DNA of 64,000 bases from Limisalsivibrio acetivorans (GCF_000421105.1 NZ_ATWF01000002.1:372001-436000), one strand, 5' to 3'. Shown: positions 1-9,336, counted from the first letter of the stretch. The notes: generated by a model from the sequence alone, not told the origin. Translations and numbers: made by a program.

Positions 1-806
1 GAAGTGAGCGACTGGAACTTGTTCGGAGCCGTAACAAATCTTTTTCCTGTATGGTCAGAGATCTCCTCTGCGGACATCACGCCCATCTTCGGGTGGGCGT
101 TTATACCAGTCCCCACGGCTGTACCTCCGAGGGCCAGCTCACGCACCCTTTCAAGGCTTTTTTCGATCTGGTCATAGTCCGTATCGAGCATGGCGACATA
201 GCCGCTGAACTCCTGTCCCAACGTAAGGGGAGTAGCATCCTGAAGATGGGTACGCCCTATCTTAACAACACTCTCGAATTCCTTCGCCTTTTCATCGAGC
301 ATATCACGCAGTCTCTTTATAGAGGGGAGCAGAACATCCTCCACCTCGGAGACAGCGGCGATGTGCATAGCTGTGGGAAAGGTGTCGTTGGAGCTTTGGG
401 ACATGTTCACATGATCGTTGGGGTGAACAAGCTTCTCACTCTTGAAGTCACCGCCGAGGATCTCTGTGGCACGGTTTGCGACAACCTCATTCATGTTCAT
501 GTTCGACTGTGTGCCGCTTCCAGTCTGCCATACGGAGAGGGGGAACTGTTCATCCATCTTACCCGAAGTTATCTCATCGCAAGCCTGTACGATGGCGTTC
601 TTCTTATCATCATCCAGCTTTCCCAGCTGGTTATTAACAACAGCGGCGGAACGCTTGAGAACGGCAAAGGCGTAGATAAGCCTGATGGGCATCTTCTCCC
701 AGCCTATACGGAAATTCTGAAGGCTTCTCTGGGTCTGGGCCCCCCAATAGCTCGATTCGGGAACCTCTATCTCACCCATCGTGTCCTTCTCAATCCTCGT
801 TTTCAT
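1..806 (-). CDS. fumC: Class II fumarate hydratase, 3' part outside window
   Basis: The reverse strand encodes the N-terminal 268 or so residues of a class II (iron-independent) fumarase, which interconverts fumarate and malate in the TCA cycle. It starts at ATG 806 behind a GGAGGT box and runs off the left edge. Visible family motifs are [12 protein letters not shown] and the [19 protein letters not shown] stretch that helps bind substrate. The [15 protein letters not shown] stretch favours FumC over aspartate ammonia-lyase, which belongs to the same superfamily. The signature loop with GSSxMPxKxN lies outside the window, so the assignment rests on the N-terminal half. The gene is divergent from a class I fumarase and shares a 226-bp intergenic region with it. 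Confidence 0.93.
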   Translation of the reverse strand, partial: MKTRIEKDTMGEIEVPESSYWGAQTQRSLQNFRIGWEKMPIRLIYAFAVLKRSAAVVNNQLGKLDDDKKNAIVQACDEITSGKMDEQFPLSVWQTGSGTQSNMNMNEVVANRATEILGGDFKSEKLVHPNDHVNMSQSSNDTFPTAMHIAAVSEVEDVLLPSIKRLRDMLDEKAKEFESVVKIGRTHLQDATPLTLGQEFSGYVAMLDTDYDQIEKSLERVRELALGGTAVGTGINAHPKMGVMSAEEISDHTGKRFVTAPNKFQSLT

Positions 807-978
807 GTATACCTCCATAGATGTTCATAGATTCTTAAAACATTGTAACATGCCTGTGTTCCTATTAACAGGCTATTAGGTCAATATTACTCTTATTTAT
901 AATGGTCCAAAATAAACCGTCGTTCAACCCCGGACTTGAAAAATAAATACAGATGGTATACAAAATACAATCAGGCTA

Positions 979-1016
979 AACGTATTATAACCTGCTATTA
1001 GAAATTCTAATACGTT
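979..1016. promoter_or_regulatory. Nested inverted repeat upstream of class I fumarase
   Basis: An outer repeat AACGTATTA (979-987) matches TAATACGTT (1008-1016). Inside the right half lies a perfect 17-bp palindrome, TATTAGAA-A-TTCTAATA (996-1012). It sits 17 bp before the start codon at 1033, between the two divergent fumarases. It is either an operator or a short 5'-UTR hairpin; the binding protein is unknown. Confidence 0.5.
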
Positions 1017-1032
1017 AATAAATGAGGTGGAT

Positions 1033-1899
1033 ATGGAACTCAAAGATGCAATGTTGGAACTGATCCGCAAATGTTCCACAGATCTTTCTCCCGATGTGGA
1101 GAAGGCTATCAAAGAGGCGTATGAAACCGAGGATGAGAGGACTTCTGCAAAGAACGTTTTCGGAACCATCCTTGAGAATATCGCCCTTGCCAGAGAGGCT
1201 TCCAGCCCTATCTGTCAGGACACGGGTGCGATCGTCTGTTATGTGGACTTCCCCGTGGGCGATAGTGAGAAGAAGTACCGTGAGGCTCTTGAGTGGGCGG
1301 CGGCTGAGGCTACCAAGCTCCAGTACCTACGTCCCAACGCCGTTGATCCCATAACAGGCAAGAACTCCGGCAACAATATCGGCGTAAACGCACCCTACAT
1401 GCACTTTCACCAGTGGGACAAGGACGAGGTTCGTGTCCGTCTCATGCTGAAAGGTGGCGGTTCCGAGAATGTGGGTGCCCAGTATAAGCTCCCCGACACC
1501 GGACTCAAGGCCGGACGTGACCTCAGAGGCGTCCGCAAGGTTATAATTGATGCGGTTCTTAAGGCTCAGGGACAGGGATGCGCACCCGGAATAATCGGCG
1601 TCGGCATCGGCGGCGACAGGGTTACCTCCTTCGCTCTCTCCAAGGAGCAGTTCTTCCGCACCCTCGGTGAGAGGAGCGAGAATCCCGATCTAGCAGCCCT
1701 TGAGGAAGAGCTTATGGATGATCTTAACAAGCTCAACATCGGCCCCATGGGCTTCGGCGGAAAGACAACCGCCCTCGGCGTAAACATCGCAGCTCAGCAC
1801 AGGCATCCGGCTACCTACTACGTATCCATTTCTTACACCTGCTGGGCATACCGCAGAAAATCCATGACCATAAAGGGGAGCGAGGTGAGCTATGATTAA
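1033..1899 (+). CDS. Class I fumarate hydratase, alpha subunit
   Basis: This is the alpha subunit (288 aa) of a two-subunit, oxygen-sensitive [4Fe-4S] fumarase or tartrate-dehydratase-type hydro-lyase. The family motif PICQDTG and the glycine-rich GGGSEN and GIIGVGIGGDR stretches are present, and conserved cysteines near residues 60 and 180 suit the cluster. The ATG at 1033 is chosen over an in-frame GTG at 1027, because GAGGTGG at 1024-1030 is the ribosome-binding site. The stop overlaps the start of the beta subunit by 8 bp, so the two are translationally coupled. L-tartrate dehydratase is the alternative, but the neighbouring fumC favours fumarase. Confidence 0.9.
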   Translation: MELKDAMLELIRKCSTDLSPDVEKAIKEAYETEDERTSAKNVFGTILENIALAREASSPICQDTGAIVCYVDFPVGDSEKKYREALEWAAAEATKLQYLRPNAVDPITGKNSGNNIGVNAPYMHFHQWDKDEVRVRLMLKGGGSENVGAQYKLPDTGLKAGRDLRGVRKVIIDAVLKAQGQGCAPGIIGVGIGGDRVTSFALSKEQFFRTLGERSENPDLAALEEELMDDLNKLNIGPMGFGGKTTALGVNIAAQHRHPATYYVSISYTCWAYRRKSMTIKGSEVSYD

Positions 1900-2473
1900 G
1901 CTTCAGACGCCTATTTCAGAGGAGCAGATCAGAGAACTTAAGGTTGGAGACGAGGTTTCACTCAGCGGAACCATCGTTACAGCCAGAGATGCGGCCCACA
2001 AGCTCATGGTTGAGGAGAAGCCGGACTTCATCAGGGAGCACCTGAAGGATTCCGTTATCTACCACTGCGGACCCGTTGTTAAGAAGGATGATAACGGTGA
2101 GTACTCCTTCATCGCTGCAGGACCCACAACATCTTCACGTGAGGAACCCTATCAGGCGGACGTAATGTGTGAATACAGCGTCCGTGCGGTTATCGGCAAA
2201 GGGGGCATGGGCCCCAAAACAGCCGAAGGGCTCAAGAAATGCGGCGGTGTATACCTCCATGCGGTAGGCGGAGCGGGCTCGCTCATTGCCCAGCGTGTGA
2301 CAAAGGTGGAAACCGTTTATAAGCTTGAGGAGTTCGGAACACCCGAGGCGTTCTGGGTTATCAAGGTGGAGGATTTCCCCTGCGTTGTAACGATGGACAG
2401 CCACGGCGGCAGCCTTCACAAGGATATCCTCGAGATGTCCACTAAGAAGGCCGAAGAGCTCATGAGCAAGTAA
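1892..2473 (+). CDS. Class I fumarate hydratase, beta subunit
   Basis: This is the 193-aa C-terminal-type subunit of an Fe-S hydro-lyase (FumA C-terminal or TtdB family). It opens with LQTPISEEQIRELKVGDEVSLSGTI in broken form, typical of the family. It also carries the conserved HCGPVV and AGPTTSSRE motifs and KGGMGPKT near residue 110, which contribute to substrate binding. It overlaps the alpha subunit and is followed directly by two terminators, so fumAB forms a two-gene operon. Together the subunits equal one fused FumA/FumB chain. Confidence 0.9.
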   Translation: MIKLQTPISEEQIRELKVGDEVSLSGTIVTARDAAHKLMVEEKPDFIREHLKDSVIYHCGPVVKKDDNGEYSFIAAGPTTSSREEPYQADVMCEYSVRAVIGKGGMGPKTAEGLKKCGGVYLHAVGGAGSLIAQRVTKVETVYKLEEFGTPEAFWVIKVEDFPCVVTMDSHGGSLHKDILEMSTKKAEELMSK

Positions 2474-2510
2474 TCAAACTGCTGATTATGGAATTCGCTA
2501 AATAAATGAA

Positions 2511-2538
2511 AAGCCCGCTGAACTCGGCGGGCTTTTTT
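2511..2538 (+). terminator. Intrinsic terminator of class I fumarase operon
   Basis: Stem AAGCCCGC (2511-2518) pairs with GCGGGCTT (2527-2534) and runs into a T-tract, 38 bp after the beta-subunit stop. Confidence 0.9.
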
Positions 2539-2560
2539 ATAACATTATCAATGCTCACAA

Positions 2561-2588
2561 AAAAACCCGCCTTATGGGCGGGTTTTTT
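2561..2588. terminator. Bidirectional intrinsic terminator
   Basis: The stem ACCCGCC...GGCGGGT is flanked by A-run and T-run on either side, so it can end transcription in both directions. It backs up the fumarase terminator and also ends the minus-strand lipoprotein gene, whose stop is at 2629. Confidence 0.85.
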
Positions 2589-2628
2589 GAACTCTATTCA
2601 TAAAGAAATTGACGGGTTTCTTTATTGC

Positions 2629-3207
2629 TTACTTGGTTACTGATTTGATAATTGTCAGCTCGTAGTCGGGGTGTGTGAATGAGCCGTGGGCGTTGGGGAA
2701 GTTCTTGTAGAGCCATCCGTCGAAGAAAAGCTGGCCTTCCTCGTAGATCTTGATCTTCGCAACGGGGTTGTTCTCCTCGGCGGAACGGGTAGTGAATGCG
2801 CCGTCCGTATCGATTACGAAGTCGGGTATGTAGTGCTCAACCTCTATTGCGTAAGGTGTGCCCTTAACCTCAGCCTTCTGGCCTATAAGGACCTCTGTCT
2901 GAACATCTATCCCCTCTGTCTCGTTCTTAACTCCGAGGATGAGGCTCTTATATTTGTCGGATACCTCTTTGGGTATCTTGATAGTCTTTTCCTTGGGCAT
3001 GTTCATGCCTGCGTGGGGGTTCTCACCATCTGCCATACCTGCGCCCATATCTCCATGGGGGTTGGCATCCTTAGGATCCTTATTCTGGGCCTGATCCTGA
3101 ACCTGGGGAGCTTTTTCAGCATCTTCGTCCTCAACAACACCCTGAGAACAAGCGATTACACTGAACATTGCTGCAATAATGAAGATTGTATAAAGAGCTC
3201 TAAGCAT
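2629..3207 (-). CDS. DUF2155-domain lipoprotein
   Basis: The 192-aa protein begins with a lipoprotein signal ending in the lipobox VIAC near residue 20. A low-complexity linker follows, rich in Asp, Asn, His, Gly and Met (for example NPHAGMNM). The C-terminal 90 or so residues carry the DUF2155 pattern, with F-TTRSAEENNPVAKIKI followed by FDGWLYKNFP and FTHPDYEL. The function of the family is unknown. The start ATG at 3207 is preferred to the in-frame GTG at 3219, because GAGGG lies at the right distance only from the ATG. The His/Met-rich linker could bind a metal, but that is speculation. Confidence 0.75.
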   Translation of the reverse strand: MLRALYTIFIIAAMFSVIACSQGVVEDEDAEKAPQVQDQAQNKDPKDANPHGDMGAGMADGENPHAGMNMPKEKTIKIPKEVSDKYKSLILGVKNETEGIDVQTEVLIGQKAEVKGTPYAIEVEHYIPDFVIDTDGAFTTRSAEENNPVAKIKIYEEGQLFFDGWLYKNFPNAHGSFTHPDYELTIIKSVTK

Positions 3208-3246
3208 ATTTTCCCTCACTTTATTTAAAACAAAAAAAGAAAAAAA

Positions 3247-3338
3247 CGGAGCGGGAGGGATTCGAACCCTCGGTACGGCGTTATACCGTACACTCGCTTA
3301 GCAGGCGAGCGCCTTCAGCCTAACTCGGCCACCACTCC
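3247..3338 (-). tRNA. tRNA-Ser(GCT)
   Basis: The acceptor stem GGAGTGG pairs with CCGCTCC (one G-T pair). The anticodon arm CTCGC-CTGCTAA-GCGAG gives anticodon GCT. A long variable arm, typical of class II serine tRNAs, is present, as is a T-loop GGTTCGAATCC. CCA is not encoded. Confidence 0.95.
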
Positions 3339-3356
3339 TTGGTAATTGGTTTCAAA

Positions 3357-3445
3357 CGGAGGAGGTAGGATTCGAACCCACGGAAGGCTCACACCTTCAA
3401 CGGTTTTCAAGACCGCCTCCTTAAGCCAGACTCGGACACTCCTCC
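3357..3445 (-). tRNA. tRNA-Ser(TGA)
   Basis: Acceptor GGAGGAG pairs with CTCCTCC. The anticodon loop TTGAAAA gives anticodon TGA for UCN codons. It has the long variable arm and a GGTTCGAATCC T-arm. It lies 18 bp upstream of the tRNA-Ser(GCT) gene in the same orientation, so the two serine isoacceptors are probably cotranscribed. Confidence 0.95.
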
Positions 3446-3486
3446 GTAACAGCGAACACAATATATAAAATAACTTTGACAATTTT

Positions 3487-4143
3487 TCAAGGATCTTTTT
3501 CTAATAATTCATAATACCTAAGCCGATCTCGCATGAAATCCGACAATTCCGCTTCCAGATGAACCGGTGTACCCCGTTCATCAATAAAATCCAATGATTT
3601 TGCAAACAGGGTGAGCCTTCTGTCATCTATCCTTTCGTTATAGAGGAAATCCTGCTCCAGAGGATGGCCGTGGGCCCTGAGGTGGACACGTATCTGGTGG
3701 GTTCTCCCCGTATGTAGCTGTGCCTCCACAAGGCTTGCACGCTCAGACACCACCTTGGGATAGAAGGATGTCACAGCCCTGCGCCCGCTTTTGAAATTAA
3801 TCTTATACCGCCCCTTCTGGTTCCTCTTGGATATGGGGAGCATAACCGTAACGGCCTCGGGCATAGCACCCTTAACAATAGCGAGGTAGCGTTTCTCCGT
3901 CCTCCCCTCCTCCATAAGCGTATTCATATAGCTGTGAAAGGACTTGGTTTTCGCAAATATCATAACACCGCCCGTTCCGGAATCCAGCCTGTGGACTACG
4001 TATAACCTACCGAATTCCTTCTCGAGCACTCTCTGGAGAGTGGGGATAGTCTCATCGTAGCGGTCGGGGAGAACATGAAGTCCATGGGGCTTGATGACGG
4101 CAACCCAGTCCGCTGTCTCCTGAAGTACTTTAATGTTATGCAT
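3487..4143 (-). CDS. RluA-family pseudouridine synthase
   Basis: This 218-aa RNA pseudouridine synthase shows the family motif HRLDSGTGG near residue 52, where the Asp is catalytic. It also has the RTHQIRVHLRAHGHP segment near residue 145. It lacks an S4 RNA-binding domain, as in the short RluA/RluC-like forms that modify rRNA or tRNA; the target cannot be told from sequence. Its ATG overlaps the stop of the upstream DUF1302 gene (ATGA), so it is the last gene of the TetR/MMPL operon. That is an odd place for an RNA-modifying enzyme. Confidence 0.85.
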   Translation of the reverse strand: MHNIKVLQETADWVAVIKPHGLHVLPDRYDETIPTLQRVLEKEFGRLYVVHRLDSGTGGVMIFAKTKSFHSYMNTLMEEGRTEKRYLAIVKGAMPEAVTVMLPISKRNQKGRYKINFKSGRRAVTSFYPKVVSERASLVEAQLHTGRTHQIRVHLRAHGHPLEQDFLYNERIDDRRLTLFAKSLDFIDERGTPVHLEAELSDFMRDRLRYYELLEKDP

Positions 4144-5507
4144 CAGAATACGTATTTCGCCTCCGTATAGACTCTGTCGCTCTTCCTGATGCTCTCCATC
4201 ATATCCCTGCTTCCTCCGTTGTAAAGCCCTAATCCGCCCCTTAGAGTGAGCCTGTCAGTCTGCTCCCACTCAGCCTCAATCCGCTGAAGGTATCCACCTG
4301 ACCCCCACTCTCTATAGGCATAAGCCAGATATGTAAGCTCCAGACGTTCGTTGTACATATTCTTTGTTACCCTGAGAACCGTTTCCAGCTCATCCTCCCT
4401 GCTACCGCTGAGCCTCTCTATCCTCTCTTCGTGATCAAAGGTATGCCTGTCCGCCAGCTCAAGGGATACCGTCATATCCTCAAAACCGCTGTACTCGCCC
4501 CCAAGCAGGATATCACCCCTGGGCTTTTCATCCTCCGAACCGGTATAGCGCAGACGGCTGAAATAAGCCCCCTCACCCTTGAGAAGCCAGTTTCCCTCGG
4601 CGATATTCACCGAAAACCCCAGCATCTCCGTAAAATCGTGAAGCCTTTCACCCATACGGATGTATCCCGTATCATCATGGATCTTCGCCGCATAGAGGCT
4701 GAGATCCCATCCAGAAAATATACCATTAAGGGCGGCGGCATACTCGGTTTCTGAACCGCCGTCTGCTGGCTTAACATCGTCAATCTCATAGGGAGCCGGA
4801 TAGTAGTCGCTCCCATACGGCGGCAGTTTGTCCAGCCTGTTTTCATGGACGGCTATGAGTGCTAGGTTCCAGTCACCGAAGTAGTAATCAGCCTTGGTCA
4901 TGAACACGGGGAGACGAAGGTCTTCGATATCAGTCAAACCGGGCTCACGCTTGTCCATAGGATTCAGTACATCGGTTATACGTATATTGTCCGATTTTCC
5001 CCAGACAACAACCTGGCGGCCTATCTTGAGATCCAGTGCAGAGAATGGTGTAGCGAGTATATATGCCGAGCGAAGCTCCAGTTCCTCAGCCCGGTCATCA
5101 ACCTCGTTGTGGGTGTATCCATCATCACCCCTGATGCCGAAAACGAGGTCACGACTGTATTTCACGGACACAAAAAACTCCAGATTCATTGAGGGCTTGT
5201 ACTCCACATCCTCCTGAAACTCCCCCCGCAGTGCGGCGAGACCCTGTCTACCCCTTTCCGCACTGTGCGCATAGGATGAGTACAGTGAGATGCTTGTGGT
5301 AAAGTCAAAATCCGAGCGTTCGCCGGATGAGTTTTCAACACTTACGGATTCACCGGAGCCGAAGCCCTCCATAACGGAGTCCAGCTCACCTGAGGTGGCA
5401 TTATCCGAAGGTGTATCGAAGTTCTGCAAAAGCTCGTCAACATCCTGCGCTTGTACGGGAGTGAACGTACAAAAAAGTAGAATGCCGGCAGCAACAATTA
5501 ATCTCAC
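4143..5507 (-). CDS. DUF1302-like outer-membrane beta-barrel protein
   Basis: The 454-aa protein begins with a Sec signal peptide ending near VQAQ at residue 21. After a Ser/Asp/Gly-rich segment it continues as alternating amphipathic beta strands and ends in YVF, as outer-membrane barrels do. The segment LKIGRQVVVWGKSDNIRITD followed by DVLNPMD matches the DUF1302 family, which is commonly encoded with an MMPL exporter and a LolA-like protein. It probably forms the outer-membrane end of the export route made by the three adjacent genes. It overlaps the LolA-like gene by 4 bp. The substrate is unknown. Confidence 0.75.
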   Translation of the reverse strand: MRLIVAAGILLFCTFTPVQAQDVDELLQNFDTPSDNATSGELDSVMEGFGSGESVSVENSSGERSDFDFTTSISLYSSYAHSAERGRQGLAALRGEFQEDVEYKPSMNLEFFVSVKYSRDLVFGIRGDDGYTHNEVDDRAEELELRSAYILATPFSALDLKIGRQVVVWGKSDNIRITDVLNPMDKREPGLTDIEDLRLPVFMTKADYYFGDWNLALIAVHENRLDKLPPYGSDYYPAPYEIDDVKPADGGSETEYAAALNGIFSGWDLSLYAAKIHDDTGYIRMGERLHDFTEMLGFSVNIAEGNWLLKGEGAYFSRLRYTGSEDEKPRGDILLGGEYSGFEDMTVSLELADRHTFDHEERIERLSGSREDELETVLRVTKNMYNERLELTYLAYAYREWGSGGYLQRIEAEWEQTDRLTLRGGLGLYNGGSRDMMESIRKSDRVYTEAKYVF

Positions 5508-6301
5508 AACCCCTTCTCCAGCCTTCTTATGGTGAACATATCCTCGGAAAGATCCTGATAGAGTTTAATGTTGTCAATCTTCATGACCGTCTTATGCTTA
5601 GTAACGTTTCCGGACTTCTTCGTCATGTGCACCTCACGGTTCATCCAGATCCCGTCTATCTTCTCCATCTTTATCACATCCAGATACTTCATATCTCCGC
5701 CGGTGTTCTCCCAGTGAACTGCACGGGTGAGTGTATAGTTATCCTTGCGGATGAACAGATAGGACTTGCTGTAGCCTGTCTCATCGGCCACCGCCTCGCT
5801 CACAGCCTCTGCTTCGATAACCCAGACATCCTCACCCTTAACGTTCATCTCCTTGATGATGCGGAAGCGCCAGTCGGGGAGCTCCCTCTCGGTCATATCG
5901 GAGTAGTTGAAGTCCGAGCCCATAAAACTGCCGCTCTTGTCATCCGATGCGATACGCTTTGTTTTCTTGAGAGCGGGGAGATAAAGCCACTGATCATCAT
6001 CCTTGTCCGGATCGTCATAGTCGTAGGTTAAGAAACCAGTGTCCTTAACATCAGCAGGGGAGGTGAAGAACATAAGCTGCATGGTATCCTCCCCCTTATC
6101 TTTGGAGAATGAGCGCATATCACGCACCCGTTCGCTTCCGTTCTTGTCTATGAGGATCATCTTCATATCAGATGTTATGTCGTCCCCATCATCCCTGTCC
6201 TGTACCTTCTGCATTATCTCCCTTGCCTCGGGCTCATCCTCAAAGGCGTACCCCGTAAGGGCGAATGTCATTATCATCAATATTACCAGTATCTTTCTCA
6301 T
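5504..6301 (-). CDS. LolA-like outer-membrane lipoprotein-sorting protein
   Basis: This 265-aa protein has an N-terminal signal peptide (MRKILVILMIMTFALTGYAF) and is expected in the periplasm. The segments LMFFTSPADVKDTGFLTYDYDDP (in parts), QWLYLPALKKTKRI and SFMGSDFNYSDM are typical of the LolA-like proteins encoded beside MMPL transporters. In that setting they are thought to carry a hydrophobic cargo across the periplasm. It overlaps both neighbours by 4 bp. It is not the housekeeping LolA of lipoprotein sorting, which is shorter and encoded elsewhere. Confidence 0.8.
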   Translation of the reverse strand: MRKILVILMIMTFALTGYAFEDEPEAREIMQKVQDRDDGDDITSDMKMILIDKNGSERVRDMRSFSKDKGEDTMQLMFFTSPADVKDTGFLTYDYDDPDKDDDQWLYLPALKKTKRIASDDKSGSFMGSDFNYSDMTERELPDWRFRIIKEMNVKGEDVWVIEAEAVSEAVADETGYSKSYLFIRKDNYTLTRAVHWENTGGDMKYLDVIKMEKIDGIWMNREVHMTKKSGNVTKHKTVMKIDNIKLYQDLSEDMFTIRRLEKGL

Positions 6302-8709
6302 TCCTGATTTCCTCCTTTCTTATCCTTCATGAAAACCGCCAGAAGAGCCGGTGCGAGAACAAAGTCAGATAAAAGGGCCAGCGCAACGGCTGTCGCAGTG
6401 ATCAGGCCAAAGTTAAACAGATTGTTCATCTGTGCAGCTGTATAGATCAGAAATCCTGCGCTCAAAACAAGCGTTGTTGTGAGCATGGCTCTTCCGGTGG
6501 TTTGCAGTGTATTATGTACCGTTTCTGCGACACTCCCAGTCTCGTCGTAGTATCGGCGGAAGTTGTGCATAAAATGTATCGTATCATCCACAGCGAGACC
6601 GATGGCTATACTCCCCACGAGCATGGTGAACATATCAAGGGGAAGCTTGAACCAGCCTATGAAAGCCATGGCCACCACAATGGGGGCAAGGTTCGGTATC
6701 ATACTCAACAGACCGAGGCCGAAATGGCCTATGAGGAGAATCATCATTATCGTGATCACCACCGCCGCAATGATATAGCTTTTGGCCATGGAATCTATGG
6801 TGGCTGTGATAGTCCTTGAGGTGAGTGCCACCATACCAGTTATATGTGTCTTCGCACCGGGGAGTGCCTCCGCCAGCTTCTGCTCCATATCCGCAAGGAA
6901 GCCGGTGTACTCTATGGCATCCGCCCAGGGGAGCTTCATGGTTATCCTTGCCTTCTGGAACTTGTTATCCACAAGGTCCTCGAGGTCATCGGAGCCGGTA
7001 TTCTCAAACAGGACAAACTCCTGCGCTATGAGCTGTTCGTTATCGGGGACGCTGTAGTACTCCTCCCTGTTCTCGTTTAATGCCTTGTTGATCTCCTTGA
7101 GCACATCGGAGAGTGCTATGGTTTTACCCACGGATATTTCACCGTTGCTCATCCCCTCGCTCTCAAGCTTAAACCGGTTCATACTTTTCATGATTCCAGG
7201 GTCGTAAAGACCGTTCTCACCACCTGTCTCAACTATCCCCTCCATGGTAGTGGAACCCTTCAGGTGCTCATCAATGAAGAGAGTATCCTCCTTGACGGAC
7301 GCATGGTCAGGAAGCCAGGCAAGAAAGTTATGGGAGAACTCCACCCTGCTAAGCCCAATCCCTGCTATGACCAATAATACCGCAAAGGCACTGAGTACCG
7401 TTTTATTTCTGTTTACTGAGAAATCACCCACGGCGGCGAGGAAGCTGTCCAGCCTGCTCTCCCCCAGCTCCACCCTCTTCTCCGGCTGTTTTATGGGGAG
7501 CAGGGATATAAGTGCGGGAATTATCGTTACGCTGTAAAAGAATGCAAGCAGGACGCCTATGGAGGCAAAAACACCCAGATCCGCAATCGGTGCTATTCCG
7601 GCCGTGGAGAAGGAGGCAAGACCGGAGGCAGTGGTGAGGCTTGTCATGAAGATGGCAAGACCGGAGTGACCCATGGAGTATCTGAGTGCTGTTTTCTTAT
7701 CATCCCCAAGGTTCATGCGGCGGAGGAATATCGCTAGGATATGCACCGAAGCACCCACGCACACCGCCAGCAGGAAGGATGGGAGTACATTAGTAGGCGT
7801 TTTATAGGCAACACCGGTTGCAGCCATAAGGGATACTGTGGAAAGTACGGAAGTTATCACAACCACCAGCGCCATGAACACAAAGGAAATGCGGCGGAAC
7901 ATCAGATACAGCAGGACAACAATGGCGGCGATGGAGAGGAGTATAAACCGTCTGAGGTCATTCATCATCCAGTACTTAAGCATCTCCGTAACCATAGGAG
8001 AGCCGGCAACATGAAGCTTATACCCTTTCTCTGCCTCAAACTTCGAGATAATACCGTTTACCGCATCTATAATCTCACGGTTCTCCTCCGGAGTAAGGTA
8101 CTCTCTGTCGCTTTTTGCGGTCAGGGAGGTGTCATCAAACCCTGAAAAGACATCATCGGAAACACCCTTACTGCTATAGGTGTCGGTTTTGATTACTATC
8201 GTGGCGTGCCTGCCGTCTTCAGAGAAAACCTGATCGACATATAATGGATTCGAATACGCCTCCTCCTTGAGCTTTTCCACAGCCTCCTGCGACTCGGGGA
8301 AATCCTCCAGAAAATCCTCAACGATAAGCTCGTCCTCTGTGCCGATGGTTCTTCTGGTATTAATAAGGCTTGTTACCTCATCAAGGTACGGAACGTTATC
8401 CTCAATTCTAGTGTGCAGATCCTCCAGATCCTTTAGAAAGCCCAGCTCAAAGACCTCATCCGTTTCAACGGCCACGATGATAACCTCGTCCCTGCCGTAC
8501 TGGTCCCGAAACTCATTATATGCTATCAACGCAGGGTCGTTTTCATGGAGGAAGCCCTCTGTGCTGGTGTCCACTGTAATGCCGGGAAGCTGGCTGAAAA
8601 GTAACGCAAATACTATCACATAGAAGGCAAGCACTTTCAGCCGGTTATCGTAGATGCGATCCGATGCGCCCTCAAAAAAACCTTCGAGCCTCTTTCTCAT
8701 TCTACCCAT
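6298..8709 (-). CDS. RND/MMPL-family exporter
   Basis: This 803-aa inner-membrane transporter has the duplicated MMPL layout. A first TM segment (about residues 26-42) is followed by a periplasmic loop and a TM bundle (about 250-400). A second TM near 430 is followed by another loop and a final bundle (about 640-795). Charged TM motifs include VGASVHILAIFLRR and IAIGLAVDDTIHFMHNFRR, typical of proton-driven members. The start at 8709 has GGAGG six bases upstream and follows the TetR stop directly. MMPL proteins with LolA-like and DUF1302 partners are thought to move lipids or other hydrophobic molecules to the outer membrane; the cargo here is unknown. Confidence 0.88.
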   Translation of the reverse strand: MGRMRKRLEGFFEGASDRIYDNRLKVLAFYVIVFALLFSQLPGITVDTSTEGFLHENDPALIAYNEFRDQYGRDEVIIVAVETDEVFELGFLKDLEDLHTRIEDNVPYLDEVTSLINTRRTIGTEDELIVEDFLEDFPESQEAVEKLKEEAYSNPLYVDQVFSEDGRHATIVIKTDTYSSKGVSDDVFSGFDDTSLTAKSDREYLTPEENREIIDAVNGIISKFEAEKGYKLHVAGSPMVTEMLKYWMMNDLRRFILLSIAAIVVLLYLMFRRISFVFMALVVVITSVLSTVSLMAATGVAYKTPTNVLPSFLLAVCVGASVHILAIFLRRMNLGDDKKTALRYSMGHSGLAIFMTSLTTASGLASFSTAGIAPIADLGVFASIGVLLAFFYSVTIIPALISLLPIKQPEKRVELGESRLDSFLAAVGDFSVNRNKTVLSAFAVLLVIAGIGLSRVEFSHNFLAWLPDHASVKEDTLFIDEHLKGSTTMEGIVETGGENGLYDPGIMKSMNRFKLESEGMSNGEISVGKTIALSDVLKEINKALNENREEYYSVPDNEQLIAQEFVLFENTGSDDLEDLVDNKFQKARITMKLPWADAIEYTGFLADMEQKLAEALPGAKTHITGMVALTSRTITATIDSMAKSYIIAAVVITIMMILLIGHFGLGLLSMIPNLAPIVVAMAFIGWFKLPLDMFTMLVGSIAIGLAVDDTIHFMHNFRRYYDETGSVAETVHNTLQTTGRAMLTTTLVLSAGFLIYTAAQMNNLFNFGLITATAVALALLSDFVLAPALLAVFMKDKKGGNQE

Positions 8710-9321
8710 CTATGCCTCCAGCCCTTTTAGGAACATCTGCGCAGAGATCTCTGCTGTTTTCCTGTAATCGAGTTCCGGGAGTTCAAAATCCCCCATCTTC
8801 CCCATCTCTGCTGCCCTTTCAAAAGCAGGTCTTGATTTATGCAGAACAAGGGAATGTCCGAGAACCATATAGTATGCCATTATCGGATTCACCTTCCTGA
8901 ACACGCCGGCATTTTCCCCATCTTTCAGTATCTGGGAGAATATACTCAGAACACCGCTCACAATATCCATGACCTCCGACGTTATATGCTCTCCGCCGGA
9001 GGCGACCTCATGGAGCATTACCGAAGGAAAGTCCGCATTCTCCTGCTTGAAACGATGCAGAACCTCGATAAATGCCTTGAGCTTTTCCACATGGCCATCC
9101 GCTTTATCTACACCCTCCCTCAACATCTCTGTTATTTTGGTGAATGTGCACTTAAGAACCTCCACATAGGTTTCGTCCTTGCCGCCGATGTGATAGTAGA
9201 TTGTCGCCTTATTCACCCCGGCCATTCGGGCTATTTCGTCCACCCTTCCCCCGGCATAGCCTTTATCTGCAAAATGCTTCGTGGCGGCGGTTATTATCCT
9301 GTCTCGTGTGTCCTGTTCCAT
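8710..9321 (-). CDS. TetR-family transcriptional regulator
   Basis: The 203-aa protein has an N-terminal helix-turn-helix of the TetR type, RIITAATKHFADKGYAGG followed by VDEIARMAGVNKATIYYHIGGKDE, and an all-helical ligand-binding domain. The ATG at 9321 is preferred to one at 9342, because AGAGGT sits at the correct distance. It is the first gene of a five-gene operon and a 25-bp palindrome lies just upstream. It therefore most likely represses its own operon until a hydrophobic ligand binds. Confidence 0.9.
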   Translation of the reverse strand: MEQDTRDRIITAATKHFADKGYAGGRVDEIARMAGVNKATIYYHIGGKDETYVEVLKCTFTKITEMLREGVDKADGHVEKLKAFIEVLHRFKQENADFPSVMLHEVASGGEHITSEVMDIVSGVLSIFSQILKDGENAGVFRKVNPIMAYYMVLGHSLVLHKSRPAFERAAEMGKMGDFELPELDYRKTAEISAQMFLKGLEA

Positions 9322-9336
9322 TTGTAAACCTCTACT

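Noticed and set aside
51-830. Plus-strand reading frame of 259 codons at the left edge
   Set aside because: It is the antisense shadow of fumC; the minus strand gives clear class II fumarase motifs across the same bases.
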